Positions 1 through 9,019 are shown, counted from the first letter of the stretch. The stretch is DNA of 64,000 nucleotides from Microtetraspora sp. NBRC 13810 (GCF_030268685.1 NZ_BSRQ01000006.1:186001-250000); one strand, 5' to 3'. Notes: generated by a model from the sequence alone, not told the origin. Numbers and translations: made by a program.

Positions 1-243
1 TTCCGCGCGGTCACCGCGATGACGCCCATCCAGTTCCAGAAGCGCATCCGCCTCCAGGAGGCGCGCCTGCTGCTCATGAGCGGGTCGAAGGACGTGGCCG
101 CCGCCGGGTTCGCGGTCGGCTACGACAGCGCGTCGCAGTTCAGCCGCGAGTACCGCCGCCGGTTCGGCGTCCCGCCCGGCCAGGACGCCGCGCGGCTCCG
201 CCTGCACGCCGGAGCCCCCGGCCGCACCACGCACCCGCTCTGA
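1..243 (+). CDS. AraC-family transcriptional regulator, C-terminal end (5' truncated by window)
   Basis: The frame is open from base 1 and stops at 243, giving 80 residues of the C-terminal DNA-binding domain. Visible are the second AraC helix-turn-helix and its signature: the [15 protein letters not shown] helix, then [28 protein letters not shown], which matches the family pattern A..vGY.s.sqFsReFkr.FG.sP. The sensory N-terminal domain lies outside the window, so ligand and targets cannot be told. The ATG at 19 is internal to the domain and is not a start. Confidence 0.9.
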   Translation, partial: FRAVTAMTPIQFQKRIRLQEARLLLMSGSKDVAAAGFAVGYDSASQFSREYRRRFGVPPGQDAARLRLHAGAPGRTTHPL

Positions 244-272
244 CACCGGGACACGGCCCACCCTCCCGGCCC

Positions 273-947
273 TCACTCCTGCGGGCGGTACGCCTCCACG
301 AGTAACGCCTCCGCGTCGTCGAAGTAGCCGGCGAGCTGCCGCTCCGCCTTGTCCAGCTCGCCCGCGGCCATCAGCGTGAGCAGTTCCCTGTTCCTGGTCA
401 CGAACGGCTCGTGGAACGAGCGCGGGTTGCGCATCACGTGGAAGACGAGACGCAGCTCCGCCAGGAGCTGCCGCATCATGTCGTCGAGCCGCTTGCTGCC
501 GTTGAGCGCGGCGAGCGCCTGGTGGAACCGGATGTTCGCGGTGCCGACCTCGCGCCACCGGCCCTCCCGCGCGGCCAGCTCGCCGTCCTCCACCGCCTCC
601 CGCATGGCCCCGAGCGCCTCGGGGCGGGCATGCCGTACGGCGGAGCCCTCGATCACCCTGCGCACCCGGTAGAGGTCGCCCACGTCCTCCACCGACAGCA
701 TGCGGACGAAGACGCCGCGGTTGAGCCGGTGGGTGAGCAGCCGTTCGTGGGACAGCAGCCGGAACGCCTCGCGCAGCGTGTTCCGCGAGACGCCGAGGGC
801 CGTCCCGATCGACTCCTCGGACAGGCGTTGCCCGGGGGCGAAGAACCCTTCCGCGATGCGCTCGCGCAGGATGTCGGCGACCCGCTCGGCGGTGCTGCTG
901 CGGCCGAGACGGTCACGTTCACGTTCGAGATCCGCGACGTCGTCCAT
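273..947 (-). CDS. GntR-family (FCD/FadR subfamily) transcriptional regulator
   Basis: This 224-residue protein has an N-terminal GntR winged helix (residues about 15-80, with ERVADILRERIAEGFFAPGQRLSEESIGTALGVSRNTLREAFRLL split over its helices) and a C-terminal all-helical FCD ligand-binding domain (about 90-215). The open frame extends to 1091, but the ATG at 947 is preferred because the domain begins right after it and the longer form would run into the divergent transporter. It faces the MHS transporter gene across 88 bp, so it probably controls uptake of that transporter's organic-acid substrate and its own synthesis. The FCD effector is usually a carboxylate; the actual ligand is not visible. 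Confidence 0.9.
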   Translation of the reverse strand: MDDVADLERERDRLGRSSTAERVADILRERIAEGFFAPGQRLSEESIGTALGVSRNTLREAFRLLSHERLLTHRLNRGVFVRMLSVEDVGDLYRVRRVIEGSAVRHARPEALGAMREAVEDGELAAREGRWREVGTANIRFHQALAALNGSKRLDDMMRQLLAELRLVFHVMRNPRSFHEPFVTRNRELLTLMAAGELDKAERQLAGYFDDAEALLVEAYRPQE

Positions 948-1035
948 ACGAGAATCAAACCATCCCACAAAGCACTTGTGGAATTGTTGAACGATCCTTA
1001 TGTTGAAGGAAATCCCCCCTTCGGCAGGAGCGAAC
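948..1035. promoter_or_regulatory. Divergent promoter region of gntR and the MHS transporter
   Basis: These 88 bp are AT-richer than their surroundings and contain TTGTGGAATTGTTGAAC around 977-992, with repeated TTGT/TTGAA half-sites of the kind bound by FCD regulators. The transporter's ribosome binding site (GGCAGGAG) ends a few bases before the ATG at 1036. No perfect palindrome was found, so the operator assignment is inference. Confidence 0.4.
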
Positions 1036-2361
1036 ATGGCAGGCTCCGAGCGCCAGGCACGGCGGGTGATCACCGCCAGCCTCATCGGCACGTCCCTCGA
1101 GTGGTATGACTTCTTCCTCTACGGCACCGCCGCGACCCTCGTCTTCGGCAAGCTGTTCTTCCCCACCTTCGAACCGCTGACCGCGACCTTCCTCTCCTTC
1201 ACCACCTACGCGGTCGGGTTCGTCGCCCGGCCGGTGGGCGGCATCGTCTTCGGCCACTTCGGCGACCGCGTCGGCCGGAAGAACATCCTGGTCATCACGT
1301 TGCTGATCATGGGCGTCTCGACGTTCCTGATCGGCCTGCTGCCCGGCTACGCCACCCTCGGCATCGCCGCGCCGCTGCTGCTGGTCATACTCCGCTTCCT
1401 GCAGGGCCTCGGCCTCGGCGGCGAGTGGGGCGGCGCCGTCCTGATGTCCATCGAGCACGGCGACCCGGCGAAACGCGGCCTGAACGCGAGCTGGCCGCAG
1501 GTCGGGGTGCCCGCGGGCAACCTCCTCGCCGCCGCGATGCTCGGTGTGATGTCCGTCACGCTCTCGGACGACGCGTTCCTGTCGTGGGGCTGGCGGGTGC
1601 CGTTCCTGCTGTCCGGCGTGCTGGTCGTGGTCGGGCTGTGGATCCGGCTGCGCATCGCCGAGTCGCCGCTCTTCGTCGAGGTCGAGCAGTCCAGCAAGAA
1701 GGCCAAGATGCCGGTGCTCGACGTCATCCGGTCGCACCCGCGCGCCCTGCTGTCCGCGATCGCCTCGCGGATCGGCGTGGACGTCGCGTTCTACATCTTC
1801 GCCCTCTACATCGTGCAGTACGTCTCGGGCACCCTCGGCCTGGACCGCACCGTCGGCCTCAACGCCGTGCTCATCGGCTCCGCGTGCCAGCTCGTGCTGA
1901 TCCCGGTGTTCGGCGCGCTGTCCGACCGGTACGGCAGGCGGCCGATCTACCTGGCCGGGGCGGTGTCCGCGGGCGTCTGGGTCTTCGTCTTCTTCCCGCT
2001 GATCGACACCGGCTCCACGCTCCTGATCACGCTCGCCGCCGTCGTCGCCCTGCTCACCCACGCGCTGATGTACGGCCCGCAGGCGGCGTTCATCGCCGAG
2101 CTCTTCAGCACCAGGCTGCGCTACAGCGGGGCCTCGATGGGCTACCAGATCGCCGGCGTGCTCGGCGGCGCGCTCGCCCCCATCATCGCCGTCGCCCTGC
2201 TGGAGGCCACCGGCTCCACGACGTCGATCTCGCTGTACGTGCTGGGCTGCCTCGCGCTCACCGTGGTCGGCCTGGCCATCGCCCCGGAGACCCGCGACCT
2301 CGACCTCTCCACCGGCGAGAAGCCCGCCGCCGGCGCGGCCGTGAACCAGACCGCGAGCTGA
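1036..2361 (+). CDS. Metabolite:H+ symporter (MHS family, MFS superfamily)
   Basis: This 441-residue, 12-helix inner-membrane transporter carries the MHS hallmark SLIGTSLEWYDFFLYG near its N-terminus (about residues 12-27), followed by the MFS loop signature GHFGDRVGRK between helices 2 and 3 and its repeat ALSDRYGRRP in the second half. The family (ProP, ShiA, KgtP, citrate carriers) imports organic acids or betaines with protons. The ATG at 1036 follows GGCAGGAG; an in-frame ATG at 1000 is less likely. Its divergent GntR/FCD partner suggests a carboxylate substrate, but this cannot be fixed from sequence. Confidence 0.9.
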   Translation: MAGSERQARRVITASLIGTSLEWYDFFLYGTAATLVFGKLFFPTFEPLTATFLSFTTYAVGFVARPVGGIVFGHFGDRVGRKNILVITLLIMGVSTFLIGLLPGYATLGIAAPLLLVILRFLQGLGLGGEWGGAVLMSIEHGDPAKRGLNASWPQVGVPAGNLLAAAMLGVMSVTLSDDAFLSWGWRVPFLLSGVLVVVGLWIRLRIAESPLFVEVEQSSKKAKMPVLDVIRSHPRALLSAIASRIGVDVAFYIFALYIVQYVSGTLGLDRTVGLNAVLIGSACQLVLIPVFGALSDRYGRRPIYLAGAVSAGVWVFVFFPLIDTGSTLLITLAAVVALLTHALMYGPQAAFIAELFSTRLRYSGASMGYQIAGVLGGALAPIIAVALLEATGSTTSISLYVLGCLALTVVGLAIAPETRDLDLSTGEKPAAGAAVNQTAS

Positions 2362-2394
2362 CCGGCCCCGCCACGACCTCCGGGAAGGGCACGG

Positions 2395-2431
2395 GTCCCG
2401 CGCGGCCACGCGGAACCCGCCCGCGCGGGAC
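2395..2431. terminator. Hairpin between convergent MHS transporter and HAD genes
   Basis: Perfect 11-bp arms GTCCCGCGCGG / CCGCGCGGGAC enclose a 15-nt loop. It lies between two convergent genes and could end transcription from either side. There is no T-tract, as is common in actinobacteria. Confidence 0.5.
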
Positions 2432-2481
2432 ATGCCGCACCCGCGCGGGCCCGCCCGTCCCCGGACTCCGGGGAGAACCGG

Positions 2482-3144
2482 TCAGCCGCCCGCGGCCAGG
2501 GCCCGCAGGGCGGGGAGCAGGTCGGCGAGCCCGTCGATGACGAGGTCTGCCTCGGCGGCCTGCGGGCGCTCGGCGTGCAGGTAGCCCCACGGGCCACGGC
2601 GGAGCAACGCCGTCCGCATGCCGGCGCGGCCGGCGGGCAGCACGTCGTTGTCGAGCCGGTCACCCACGTAGAGGATCTCGGCGGGCTCCCGCCCGGCCAC
2701 CGCGGCGACCTTGGCGAAGAAGGCCGGCTCCGGCTTCTCCACCTCCCACTCGGCCGAGGTGTGGATCGCGTCCACCGGCAGCGCCATCGCCTTGAGCGCG
2801 CCCGCGGCCTGCGGCGGCTGGTTGCCCGCCACGATGAGCTGGTATCCCGCCTCGCGCAGGGCGGCCAGCGAGTCCCGGACGTCGGGGTAGAGGTCGTCGG
2901 CGTCGAAGTTCTCCCGCAGGCCGCTCGGCTCGTCGTTCCGCCACGCCTCGAACTCCGCCTCCAGGTCGAAGTCCGGGCGGACCAGGCGCAGCGCGTGGCC
3001 GTGCGGCCGGTCCAGGGCCGCCATGGCGCCGATCAGCCCGAGCATGGTGCCCCTCGGCACGCCGAGCCGATCGGCCCACCGGGACCAGATCCTGGTCTCG
3101 TCTATCAGCGTCTCGCCCACGTCGAACACCAGCGCCTTGATCAC
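2482..3144 (-). CDS. HAD-superfamily hydrolase
   Basis: This 220-residue protein begins MIKALVFDVGETLIDE, which is HAD motif I (DxGxT; in this clade the second Asp is Gly, as in haloacid dehalogenase-type enzymes). A helical cap follows (about 20-95). Then come motif II (LIVAGN), motif III with a Lys (EVEKPEPAFF) and motif IV (ILYVGDRLDNDVLPAGRAGM). All catalytic positions look intact, so a soluble phosphatase or dehalogenase is expected. The substrate is unknown. It lies 74 bp downstream of hrpA on the same strand and may be co-transcribed with it. Confidence 0.88.
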   Translation of the reverse strand: MIKALVFDVGETLIDETRIWSRWADRLGVPRGTMLGLIGAMAALDRPHGHALRLVRPDFDLEAEFEAWRNDEPSGLRENFDADDLYPDVRDSLAALREAGYQLIVAGNQPPQAAGALKAMALPVDAIHTSAEWEVEKPEPAFFAKVAAVAGREPAEILYVGDRLDNDVLPAGRAGMRTALLRRGPWGYLHAERPQAAEADLVIDGLADLLPALRALAAGG

Positions 3145-3218
3145 AGAACCTCCCGAGGTCGAGCCCGCACCGGGACCACCCTATGATCGGCCCCTCCGCA
3201 CCGGGAAACCGCGCCCGC

Positions 3219-6200
3219 TCAGCCGAGCTTCTCGATCGCCCGGCGGATGCGCTTGTCGGAGACGGGATAGGGCGTGCCGAGGGTCTGCGCGAAGTAGCTG
3301 ACCCTGAGCTCCTCCAGCATCCAGCGGATCTCGGTGACGTCGTCGTCGGCCCGCCTGGCCGGGGGGAGCCGGTCGAGCAGCTCGTGGTACTCGTCCTCGG
3401 TCCGGTGGAACTCGAGCATCCGGTCCTCGTCCCGGTAGGGGTCCTCGGGCAGCTTGGCCAGGCGGCGCTCGGCGGCCCGCAGGTACCGGGAGAGGTCGGG
3501 GAGGCGGCGCAGCCCGGTGCCGGTGACGAACCCGGGGTAGACGAGCCTGCCCACCTGGTCCCGGACATCCTCGACCGCGGGGCCCGGCCGCATCTCGGCC
3601 AGGGTGGCGCCGATGCCGTGCCAGACGGTCAGGATGCCCTCGACCCGGGTGACCACGTCCAGCGTGGTGTCGAAGAGCTCCGCGCGCACGTGGTCCTGGA
3701 TCCGCCGGAAACCCTCCTCGTCCCAGGCGGGGCCGCCGGCGTCGGCGATCAGCTTGTCGGCCGCGCACGCGATGCAGTCGTCGAACAGCGCGCTCGCGCC
3801 CTGGTGCGGGCTGCGGCTGAGCGCCAGCTTCGCCTGGTTGCCGAGCTTGCCCAGCACCCACTTGGCCGGCGACGGGCTGCCCAGCAGCGCGAGCCTGCGG
3901 GTGCCCGCCCACATGGCCCTGCGCTGCTCCGACTCCGTCTCGTACATCCGCACGGCCACGCTGTCGCCCTCGTCGGCGAGCGCGGGATACGCCTTCATCC
4001 TGCGCTGCTCGAACGTCCTGGGCAGTGTGCCCACCTCCCAGCCGCGCAGCCCGGTGCGCTCCAGGCCGCCGCCGGCCTTCGCCAGGGTGGCCCGCAGCCG
4101 GGGCGCCAGCCGCCGTTTCAGCTCGGCGAGATCCTCACCCTCGGCCAGCGTCTTCTTGCCCTCCACCACCCGGAAGGTGATCCGCAGATGCTCGGGCACC
4201 AGGCCGGGCTGCCAGTCGTCGCGCCCCGGCCGGGTGCCGGTGAGTTCGAGCAGCTCCCGCTCCAGCGCCTCGAACAGCGGCTCGCGGCGCGGCTGCACCC
4301 GCTCCAGCACCCGCCGGGCGTAGTCGGGGGCGGGCACGAAGTTACGGCGCAGGTTCTTCGGCAGCGACCGGATCAGCGCGGTGACCAGCTCCTGCCGCAG
4401 GCCGGGGATCTGCCACTCGAAGCCGTCCTCGGAGACCTGGTTGAGCAGCGAGATCGGGATGTGCACGGTGACGCCGTCGGCGTCGGTACCCGGCTCGAAC
4501 TGGTAGGTCAGCGGGAAGCGCAGCCCGCCCTGCCGCCAGCTGTCGGGGTAGTCGCTCTCGCTGATCTCCCCCACGTGCTCGCTGATCAGCATCGACTTCT
4601 CGAAGTTGAGCAGGTCGGGCTGGGTCAGCCTGGCCTTCTTCCACCAGGCGTCGAAATGCCGGCCGGACACCACCTCCTCGTCCACGCGCCGGTCGTAGAA
4701 GTCGAAGAGGGTCTCGTCGTCCACCAGGATGTCGCGGCGTCGGGCCCGCTCCTCCAGCTCCCCGACCTCGTCGATCAGCTTGCGGTTCTCCCGGTAGAAG
4801 GCGTGGTGGGTGTCCCAGTCGCCCTCCACCAGGGCGTGCCGGATGAACAGCTCGCGGCTGAGCTCGGGGTCGATCCGGCCGTAGTTGACCTTGCGCTGCA
4901 CCACGATCGGCACGCCGTACAGGGTGACCTTCTCGTAGGCCACCACGGCGCCCTGCGACTTCTCCCAGTGCGGCTCGGAGTAGGTGCGCTTGACCAGGTG
5001 CTGGGCGAGCGGCTCGATCCACTCCGGCTCGATCTTGGCGTTGACCCTGGCCCACAGCCTGGACGTCTCCACGAGTTCGGCGGACATCACCCACTGCGGC
5101 TGCTTCCTGGCCAGCGCCGAACCCGGGAAGATCGCGAAGTGCGCGTTGCGCGCGCCGATGTACTCCTGCAAAGGCCGCCGCTGGCCGTCCTGCGGGCCCT
5201 TCCTGTCCACCACGTCCTTGACGCCGATCTGGGACAGCAGGCCGCACAGCAGCGACACGTGCACCTTCTGCGGGTCGGCGGGGACGCTGTTGAGCGTGAC
5301 GCCGAGCGACTTGGACATCTGCCGCAGCTGTCCGTAGACGTCCTGCCACTCGCGGACCCGCAGGTAGTTGAGGAAGTCGGTACGGCACAGCCGGCGGAAC
5401 TGGCTGGAGGACAGCTCGCGCTGCTGCTCCTGGAGGTGGTTCCACAGGTTGAGATAGGTGACGAAGTCGGATTCCTTGTCCGCGAAGCGCCGGTGCTTCT
5501 CGTCCGCGGCCTGCTGCTTGTCGGCCGGGCGCTCGCGCGGGTCCTGGATGGACAGCGCCGCGGCGATCACCATGACCTCGCGCACGCAGCCGTTCCTGTC
5601 GGCCTCCAGCACCATGCGGGCCAGCCGCGGGTCCACCGGCAGCGTGGCCAGCTTGCGACCCAACGGGGTGAGCTTCCGCTCGGCGTCGAACGCGCCGAGC
5701 TCCTGCAGCAGGTTGACGCCGTCCTTGACCTGCCGCTGGTCCGGCGGCTCGACGAAGGGGAAGGCGGAGATGTCGCCGAGGCCGATCGAGGTCATCTGCA
5801 GGATGACCGAGGCGAGGTTGGTGCGCAGGATCTCCGGGTCGGTGAACTCCGGCCTGCCGAGGAAGTCCTCCTCGGAGTAGAGGCGGATGCAGATGCCGTC
5901 GGAGACTCGGCCGCACCGGCCCTTGCGCTGGTTGGCGGACGCCTGGGAGATCGCCTCGATGGGCAGCCGCTGCACCTTGGTCCGGTGGCTGTAGCGGGAG
6001 ACGCGGGCGAACCCGGGGTCCACGACGTACTTGATGCCGGGCACCGTGAGCGAGGTCTCCGCGACGTTCGTGGAGAGCACGACGCGCCGGCCGGAGTGCC
6101 GCTGGAAGACCCTGTGCTGCTCGGCGGCGGACAGCCGGGCGTAGAGCGGGAGGATCTCGGTGCCGCGCAGCTGCCGCTTGGTCAGCGCGTCGGCGGTGTC

Positions 6201-7103
6201 GCGGATCTCCCGCTCGCCGCTGAGGAAGACCAGGATGTCCCCGGGACCTTCGGCGCACAGCTCGTCGATCGCGTCGGAGATCGCCTGGATCTGGTCCTCC
6301 TGCTCCTCCTCGATCGGCCGGTAACGCACCTCGACCGGGTAGGTCCGGCCGGACACCTCGATGATCGGCGCGTCGCCGAAGTGCCGGGAGAACCGCTCGG
6401 GGTCGATGGTCGCGGAGGTGATGACCACCTTGAGGTCCGGCCGTCTGGGCAGTAACTGTTTCAGGTAGCCGAGGATGAAGTCGATGTTGAGGCTGCGCTC
6501 GTGCGCCTCGTCGATGATCAGCGTGTCGTACTGGTCGAGCATCCGGTCCTGTTGCAGCTCGGCCAGCAGGATGCCGTCCGTCATGACCTTGACCAGGGTG
6601 GTGTCGCTCACGTGGTCGGTGAAGCGCACCTTGTAGCCGACGGCGTGGCCGACCTCGGTGCCGAGCTCCTCGGCCACCCGCTCGGCCACCGTGCGGGCGG
6701 CGATGCGGCGCGGCTGGGTGTGCCCGATCAGGCCCTTGACGCCCCGGCCCAGCTCCAGGCAGATCTTGGGCAGCTGGGTGGTCTTGCCCGAGCCGGTCTC
6801 CCCCGCGACGATCACCACCTGGTGGTCGCGGATCGCGGCCATGATGTCGTCCTTGCGCCGGCTGACCGGCAGCGCCTCGGGGTAGCTGACCCGCGGCACG
6901 GCGGAGCGGCGGGCCTCGACCCGCCGCTCCGCCGCCTCGGTGTCGGCCGCGATCTCCGCGGCGATCTTCTGCTGCGCGGCACGGCTGCGCACCTTGCGCG
7001 CCCCTTCGAGGCGGCGGCGCAGCCGCCGCTGGTCGCGCAGGGTGAGCTCGGACAGGCGTGCTCGCAGGTCATCGAGCGGAGAGTTCAACGGAGACGTTCC
7101 CAT
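3219..7103 (-). CDS. hrpA: ATP-dependent RNA helicase, HrpA type (DEAH box, DUF3418)
   Basis: This 1294-residue protein matches the length of bacterial HrpA. It has an N-terminal basic segment and a DEAH helicase core with Walker A GETGSGKTTQLPK, motif Ia TQPRRIAAR, the box DEAH in IIDEAHERSL, SAT in VITSATID, and motif VI QRKGRCGRV. An HA2 and OB region follow, then the long C-terminal DUF3418 region typical of HrpA. The open frame extends to a TTG at 7157, but the ATG at 7103 opens the conserved sequence. HrpA acts on RNA and has been linked to mRNA processing and stalled-ribosome rescue in E. coli. It is a chromosomal housekeeping gene. Confidence 0.95.
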   Translation of the reverse strand: MGTSPLNSPLDDLRARLSELTLRDQRRLRRRLEGARKVRSRAAQQKIAAEIAADTEAAERRVEARRSAVPRVSYPEALPVSRRKDDIMAAIRDHQVVIVAGETGSGKTTQLPKICLELGRGVKGLIGHTQPRRIAARTVAERVAEELGTEVGHAVGYKVRFTDHVSDTTLVKVMTDGILLAELQQDRMLDQYDTLIIDEAHERSLNIDFILGYLKQLLPRRPDLKVVITSATIDPERFSRHFGDAPIIEVSGRTYPVEVRYRPIEEEQEDQIQAISDAIDELCAEGPGDILVFLSGEREIRDTADALTKRQLRGTEILPLYARLSAAEQHRVFQRHSGRRVVLSTNVAETSLTVPGIKYVVDPGFARVSRYSHRTKVQRLPIEAISQASANQRKGRCGRVSDGICIRLYSEEDFLGRPEFTDPEILRTNLASVILQMTSIGLGDISAFPFVEPPDQRQVKDGVNLLQELGAFDAERKLTPLGRKLATLPVDPRLARMVLEADRNGCVREVMVIAAALSIQDPRERPADKQQAADEKHRRFADKESDFVTYLNLWNHLQEQQRELSSSQFRRLCRTDFLNYLRVREWQDVYGQLRQMSKSLGVTLNSVPADPQKVHVSLLCGLLSQIGVKDVVDRKGPQDGQRRPLQEYIGARNAHFAIFPGSALARKQPQWVMSAELVETSRLWARVNAKIEPEWIEPLAQHLVKRTYSEPHWEKSQGAVVAYEKVTLYGVPIVVQRKVNYGRIDPELSRELFIRHALVEGDWDTHHAFYRENRKLIDEVGELEERARRRDILVDDETLFDFYDRRVDEEVVSGRHFDAWWKKARLTQPDLLNFEKSMLISEHVGEISESDYPDSWRQGGLRFPLTYQFEPGTDADGVTVHIPISLLNQVSEDGFEWQIPGLRQELVTALIRSLPKNLRRNFVPAPDYARRVLERVQPRREPLFEALERELLELTGTRPGRDDWQPGLVPEHLRITFRVVEGKKTLAEGEDLAELKRRLAPRLRATLAKAGGGLERTGLRGWEVGTLPRTFEQRRMKAYPALADEGDSVAVRMYETESEQRRAMWAGTRRLALLGSPSPAKWVLGKLGNQAKLALSRSPHQGASALFDDCIACAADKLIADAGGPAWDEEGFRRIQDHVRAELFDTTLDVVTRVEGILTVWHGIGATLAEMRPGPAVEDVRDQVGRLVYPGFVTGTGLRRLPDLSRYLRAAERRLAKLPEDPYRDEDRMLEFHRTEDEYHELLDRLPPARRADDDVTEIRWMLEELRVSYFAQTLGTPYPVSDKRIRRAIEKLG

Positions 7104-7208
7104 GGTCGCTTTCTGGCCGCCGCACGACACGCGACCGCCCTCCGCAAGGATAGGCAAGCCGCCGGGGGTCTTCGCCAGCCAATATCCGCCGCGCCGCGCC
7201 GCGCCGGG

Positions 7209-8060
7209 TCAGCCGCCGAGCTGTCCCAGGTAGAACGGGGTCCCCTGGTCGTCCAGGCACCGGGCCTCGATCCCGTACGGCCGGCCCTGCGGGTCGGTGC
7301 CGGTGCCGCCGAGTTCCCTGACCCTGGCGACCGCGGCCCCGATGTCGGCCACCGAGTACATGGGCACGGCCACCGACCGCTCCCTGCCGCCCCACAGCCC
7401 GGTCATCGGCCGCACCTCCGCGCCGCCCGTCCGCACCGCCCAGCCGTCAGGCACGCTTCCCGGGACGAACTCCCAGCCGAGCACCGCCCCGTAGAACTCC
7501 CTGGCCTCGGCGGCGTCCACCAGGTCGATGGTGAGGTAGCACACCTCCCCCGGTCGCGGCTCCGCCGCCGCGCGCGCCTCCGCCGCGGGCTCGTACACCG
7601 CGAACGGCAGCCCCTGCCGGTCCTCGCACCGCACGGCCAGCCCGTACGGCTCGCGCGCCGGCTCCCCGGCCCGGCCGCCCGCGCGGCGGACCCGCTCGGC
7701 CGCCCGCGTCACGTCGTCCACGACGTAGCCGAGGAAGAGCCCTCGGTGCTCCTCGCCGCCCCGGATGGCGAGCCCGGGGGTCACCTCCTCGATCCGCAGG
7801 TCCTGGCCGTCCGGCGCGTACCGCCAGCCGAGGACCTCCCGGTAGAAGGCCGCGGCGCGGTCCGCGTCCGGGACCCACAGCGACGCGAAGCCGATGTCGC
7901 CCTGCCTGAGCCGGGTGGCGGTGGTCATGTTCTCACTCCTCCAGTCGCGGGTGGGGTCGAGCACGGCGCGTTCCAGCCGCTCGCGCAGCCGCGCCGCGAA
8001 CCCCGGGTCGGGTTCGACCGGGACGACGTCCTCGCGGAGGGCCTCGAAGGGGTCACGCAT
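7209..8060 (-). CDS. Tandem VOC (glyoxalase/dioxygenase-like) domain protein coupled to an ECF sigma factor
   Basis: In this 283-residue protein, residues 1-45 are a charged helical segment (DPGFAARLRERLERAV) like those found in small proteins encoded after ECF sigma genes. Two VOC domains follow (about 52-160 and 172-280), each with the DIGFASLWVPDADRAAAFYREVLGW type of betaalphabeta-beta-beta start. Metal ligands are not evident, so it may bind a ligand rather than catalyse. Its ATG overlaps the last 8 bp of the sigma gene and is preceded by AGGAGGACCCCG, which implies translational coupling. Both domains also resemble antibiotic-binding VOC proteins; the substrate is unknown. Confidence 0.82.
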   Translation of the reverse strand: MRDPFEALREDVVPVEPDPGFAARLRERLERAVLDPTRDWRSENMTTATRLRQGDIGFASLWVPDADRAAAFYREVLGWRYAPDGQDLRIEEVTPGLAIRGGEEHRGLFLGYVVDDVTRAAERVRRAGGRAGEPAREPYGLAVRCEDRQGLPFAVYEPAAEARAAAEPRPGEVCYLTIDLVDAAEAREFYGAVLGWEFVPGSVPDGWAVRTGGAEVRPMTGLWGGRERSVAVPMYSVADIGAAVARVRELGGTGTDPQGRPYGIEARCLDDQGTPFYLGQLGG

Positions 8061-8586
8061 CGGGGTCCTCCTTCCTCTCGTCGTAGGCCGAGCGGAACGA
8101 CCTGCGGGCGCGGACCAGCAGGGCCTCCGTGGCGTGCACGGTCCTGCCGAGGCATTCGGCGATCTCCGGCACGGGCAGCCCGTCGAGGTAGCGCAGGGTC
8201 AGGACCGCCTGGTGGTGCGGGCCGAGTGCGGCGAGCACCTCGCGGGCGAGCAGCGCGTCGAGCCGCTCGTCCCAGGGGTCCTCGAAGCCGTCGTGCCACG
8301 AGCTCCCGACGAGCCGCAACCCGCGCTCCTCTCGCTCGGCCCGCCGCCAGTGGTCCACCAGCTTGTTCCTCGCCACGCCGACCAGCCACGCCACGGTGAG
8401 CCGGGGCGGCGGCGCGCGCCGGACCGCCTCGACGGCGGCCAGGAAGGTCTCCGCCGTGAGGTCCTCGGCCAGCGCGCGCCGCCGGCAGCGTGCGAGCAGG
8501 TAACCGTAGACCTGGGGCAGCGCCTCCTCGTAGAGGTCGAGCAGCGCGTGCCCGGGGTCCGGTTCCACGCCCACGGGTCGTTCCAC
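8053..8586 (-). CDS. ECF-family RNA polymerase sigma factor
   Basis: This 177-residue protein has region sigma-2 (LYEEALPQVYGYLLARCRRRALAEDLTAETFLAAVEAV, about 12-50) and sigma-4 (ALGPHHQAVLTLRYLDGLPVPEIAECLGRTVHATEALLVRARRSF, about 120-165), joined by a short linker as in ECF factors. The frame is open to 8826 but that extension is not sigma-like. The GTG at 8586 is chosen because GGAGGGG lies just before it, though the spacing is short; the GTG at 8574 is an alternative. It is translationally coupled to the VOC protein, and no classical zinc anti-sigma gene is seen. The pair resembles an ECF group regulated by a fused or adjacent ligand-binding domain. Confidence 0.85.
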   Translation of the reverse strand: MERPVGVEPDPGHALLDLYEEALPQVYGYLLARCRRRALAEDLTAETFLAAVEAVRRAPPPRLTVAWLVGVARNKLVDHWRRAEREERGLRLVGSSWHDGFEDPWDERLDALLAREVLAALGPHHQAVLTLRYLDGLPVPEIAECLGRTVHATEALLVRARRSFRSAYDERKEDPDA

Positions 8587-8645
8587 ACCCCTCCATCGCC
8601 CGGGAGGCCCCTTCTCCGACGGGTCCGCGCGAAAATTCTCCCGGA

Positions 8646-8820
8646 TCACCCGGCGCGGCCGGCCGCGCCCGCCAGGACGCGGTAGATCACCGCGAAGTCC
8701 TCGCGCTCGAAGCCCCTGACCGGCGCCCCACCACGTCGGCGTCCCGCGCGGCCTGCCGGGGCGTGTCCGCCACGCGCAGCCCGGCCTTCTCCTCGGCGAG
8801 CGTCCGCCCACTGTGAGATC
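8646..8820 (-). pseudogene. Remnant of a 6PGDH-like NAD(P)-dependent oxidoreductase
   Basis: Two short stretches in different reverse frames look like the two ends of a 3-hydroxyisobutyrate-dehydrogenase-type enzyme. First comes AEEKAGLRVADTPRQAARDADVV (8735-8805 region; broken here for length: AEEKAGLRVAD then TPRQAARDADVV), as at the end of the Rossmann nucleotide-binding half. Immediately after a frame change comes FEREDFAVIYRVLAG, as at the extreme C-terminus. About 200 intervening residues are missing. This is best read as an internal deletion plus frameshift. Assignment rests on motif resemblance only. Confidence 0.35.
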
Positions 8821-8980
8821 GGACACTGTCCGTGAGGAATATGGCCGGGGCGCGCCGGTTCACACCCGGGCAACCGGCCCCGGCCCGGTCACCGCCCTCC
8901 CGCCGGCCGCAGAAGCCCCATGAGCCACATCCACCCCGAACACCGGCGAAAGCCCGCATAACGGACGAAGTAGAATCGAC

Positions 8981-9006
8981 AGTTGGTTGTAGTCGTACAA
9001 CTAATT
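8981..9006. promoter_or_regulatory. Candidate MarR operator upstream of the exporter
   Basis: The imperfect palindrome has arms AGTTGGTTGTA and TACAACTAATT around GTCG. Nine of 11 positions pair, with a perfect TTGTA/TACAA core. It ends 13 bp before the exporter ATG at 9020, where a bound repressor would block transcription or translation. The MarR gene at the end of the same operon is the obvious ligand-responsive partner. Confidence 0.6.
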
Positions 9007-9019
9007 GACGGGAGCACCC

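Noticed and set aside
955-2433. Reverse open frame over the MHS transporter
   Set aside because: Low-complexity E/R/Q/G-rich translation on the strand opposite an unmistakable transporter.
3183-6455. Very long open frame antisense to hrpA
   Set aside because: Its translation is repetitive in V, L, G, R and H, mirrors the codon pattern of the DEAH helicase and has no domain. High-GC antisense openness explains it.
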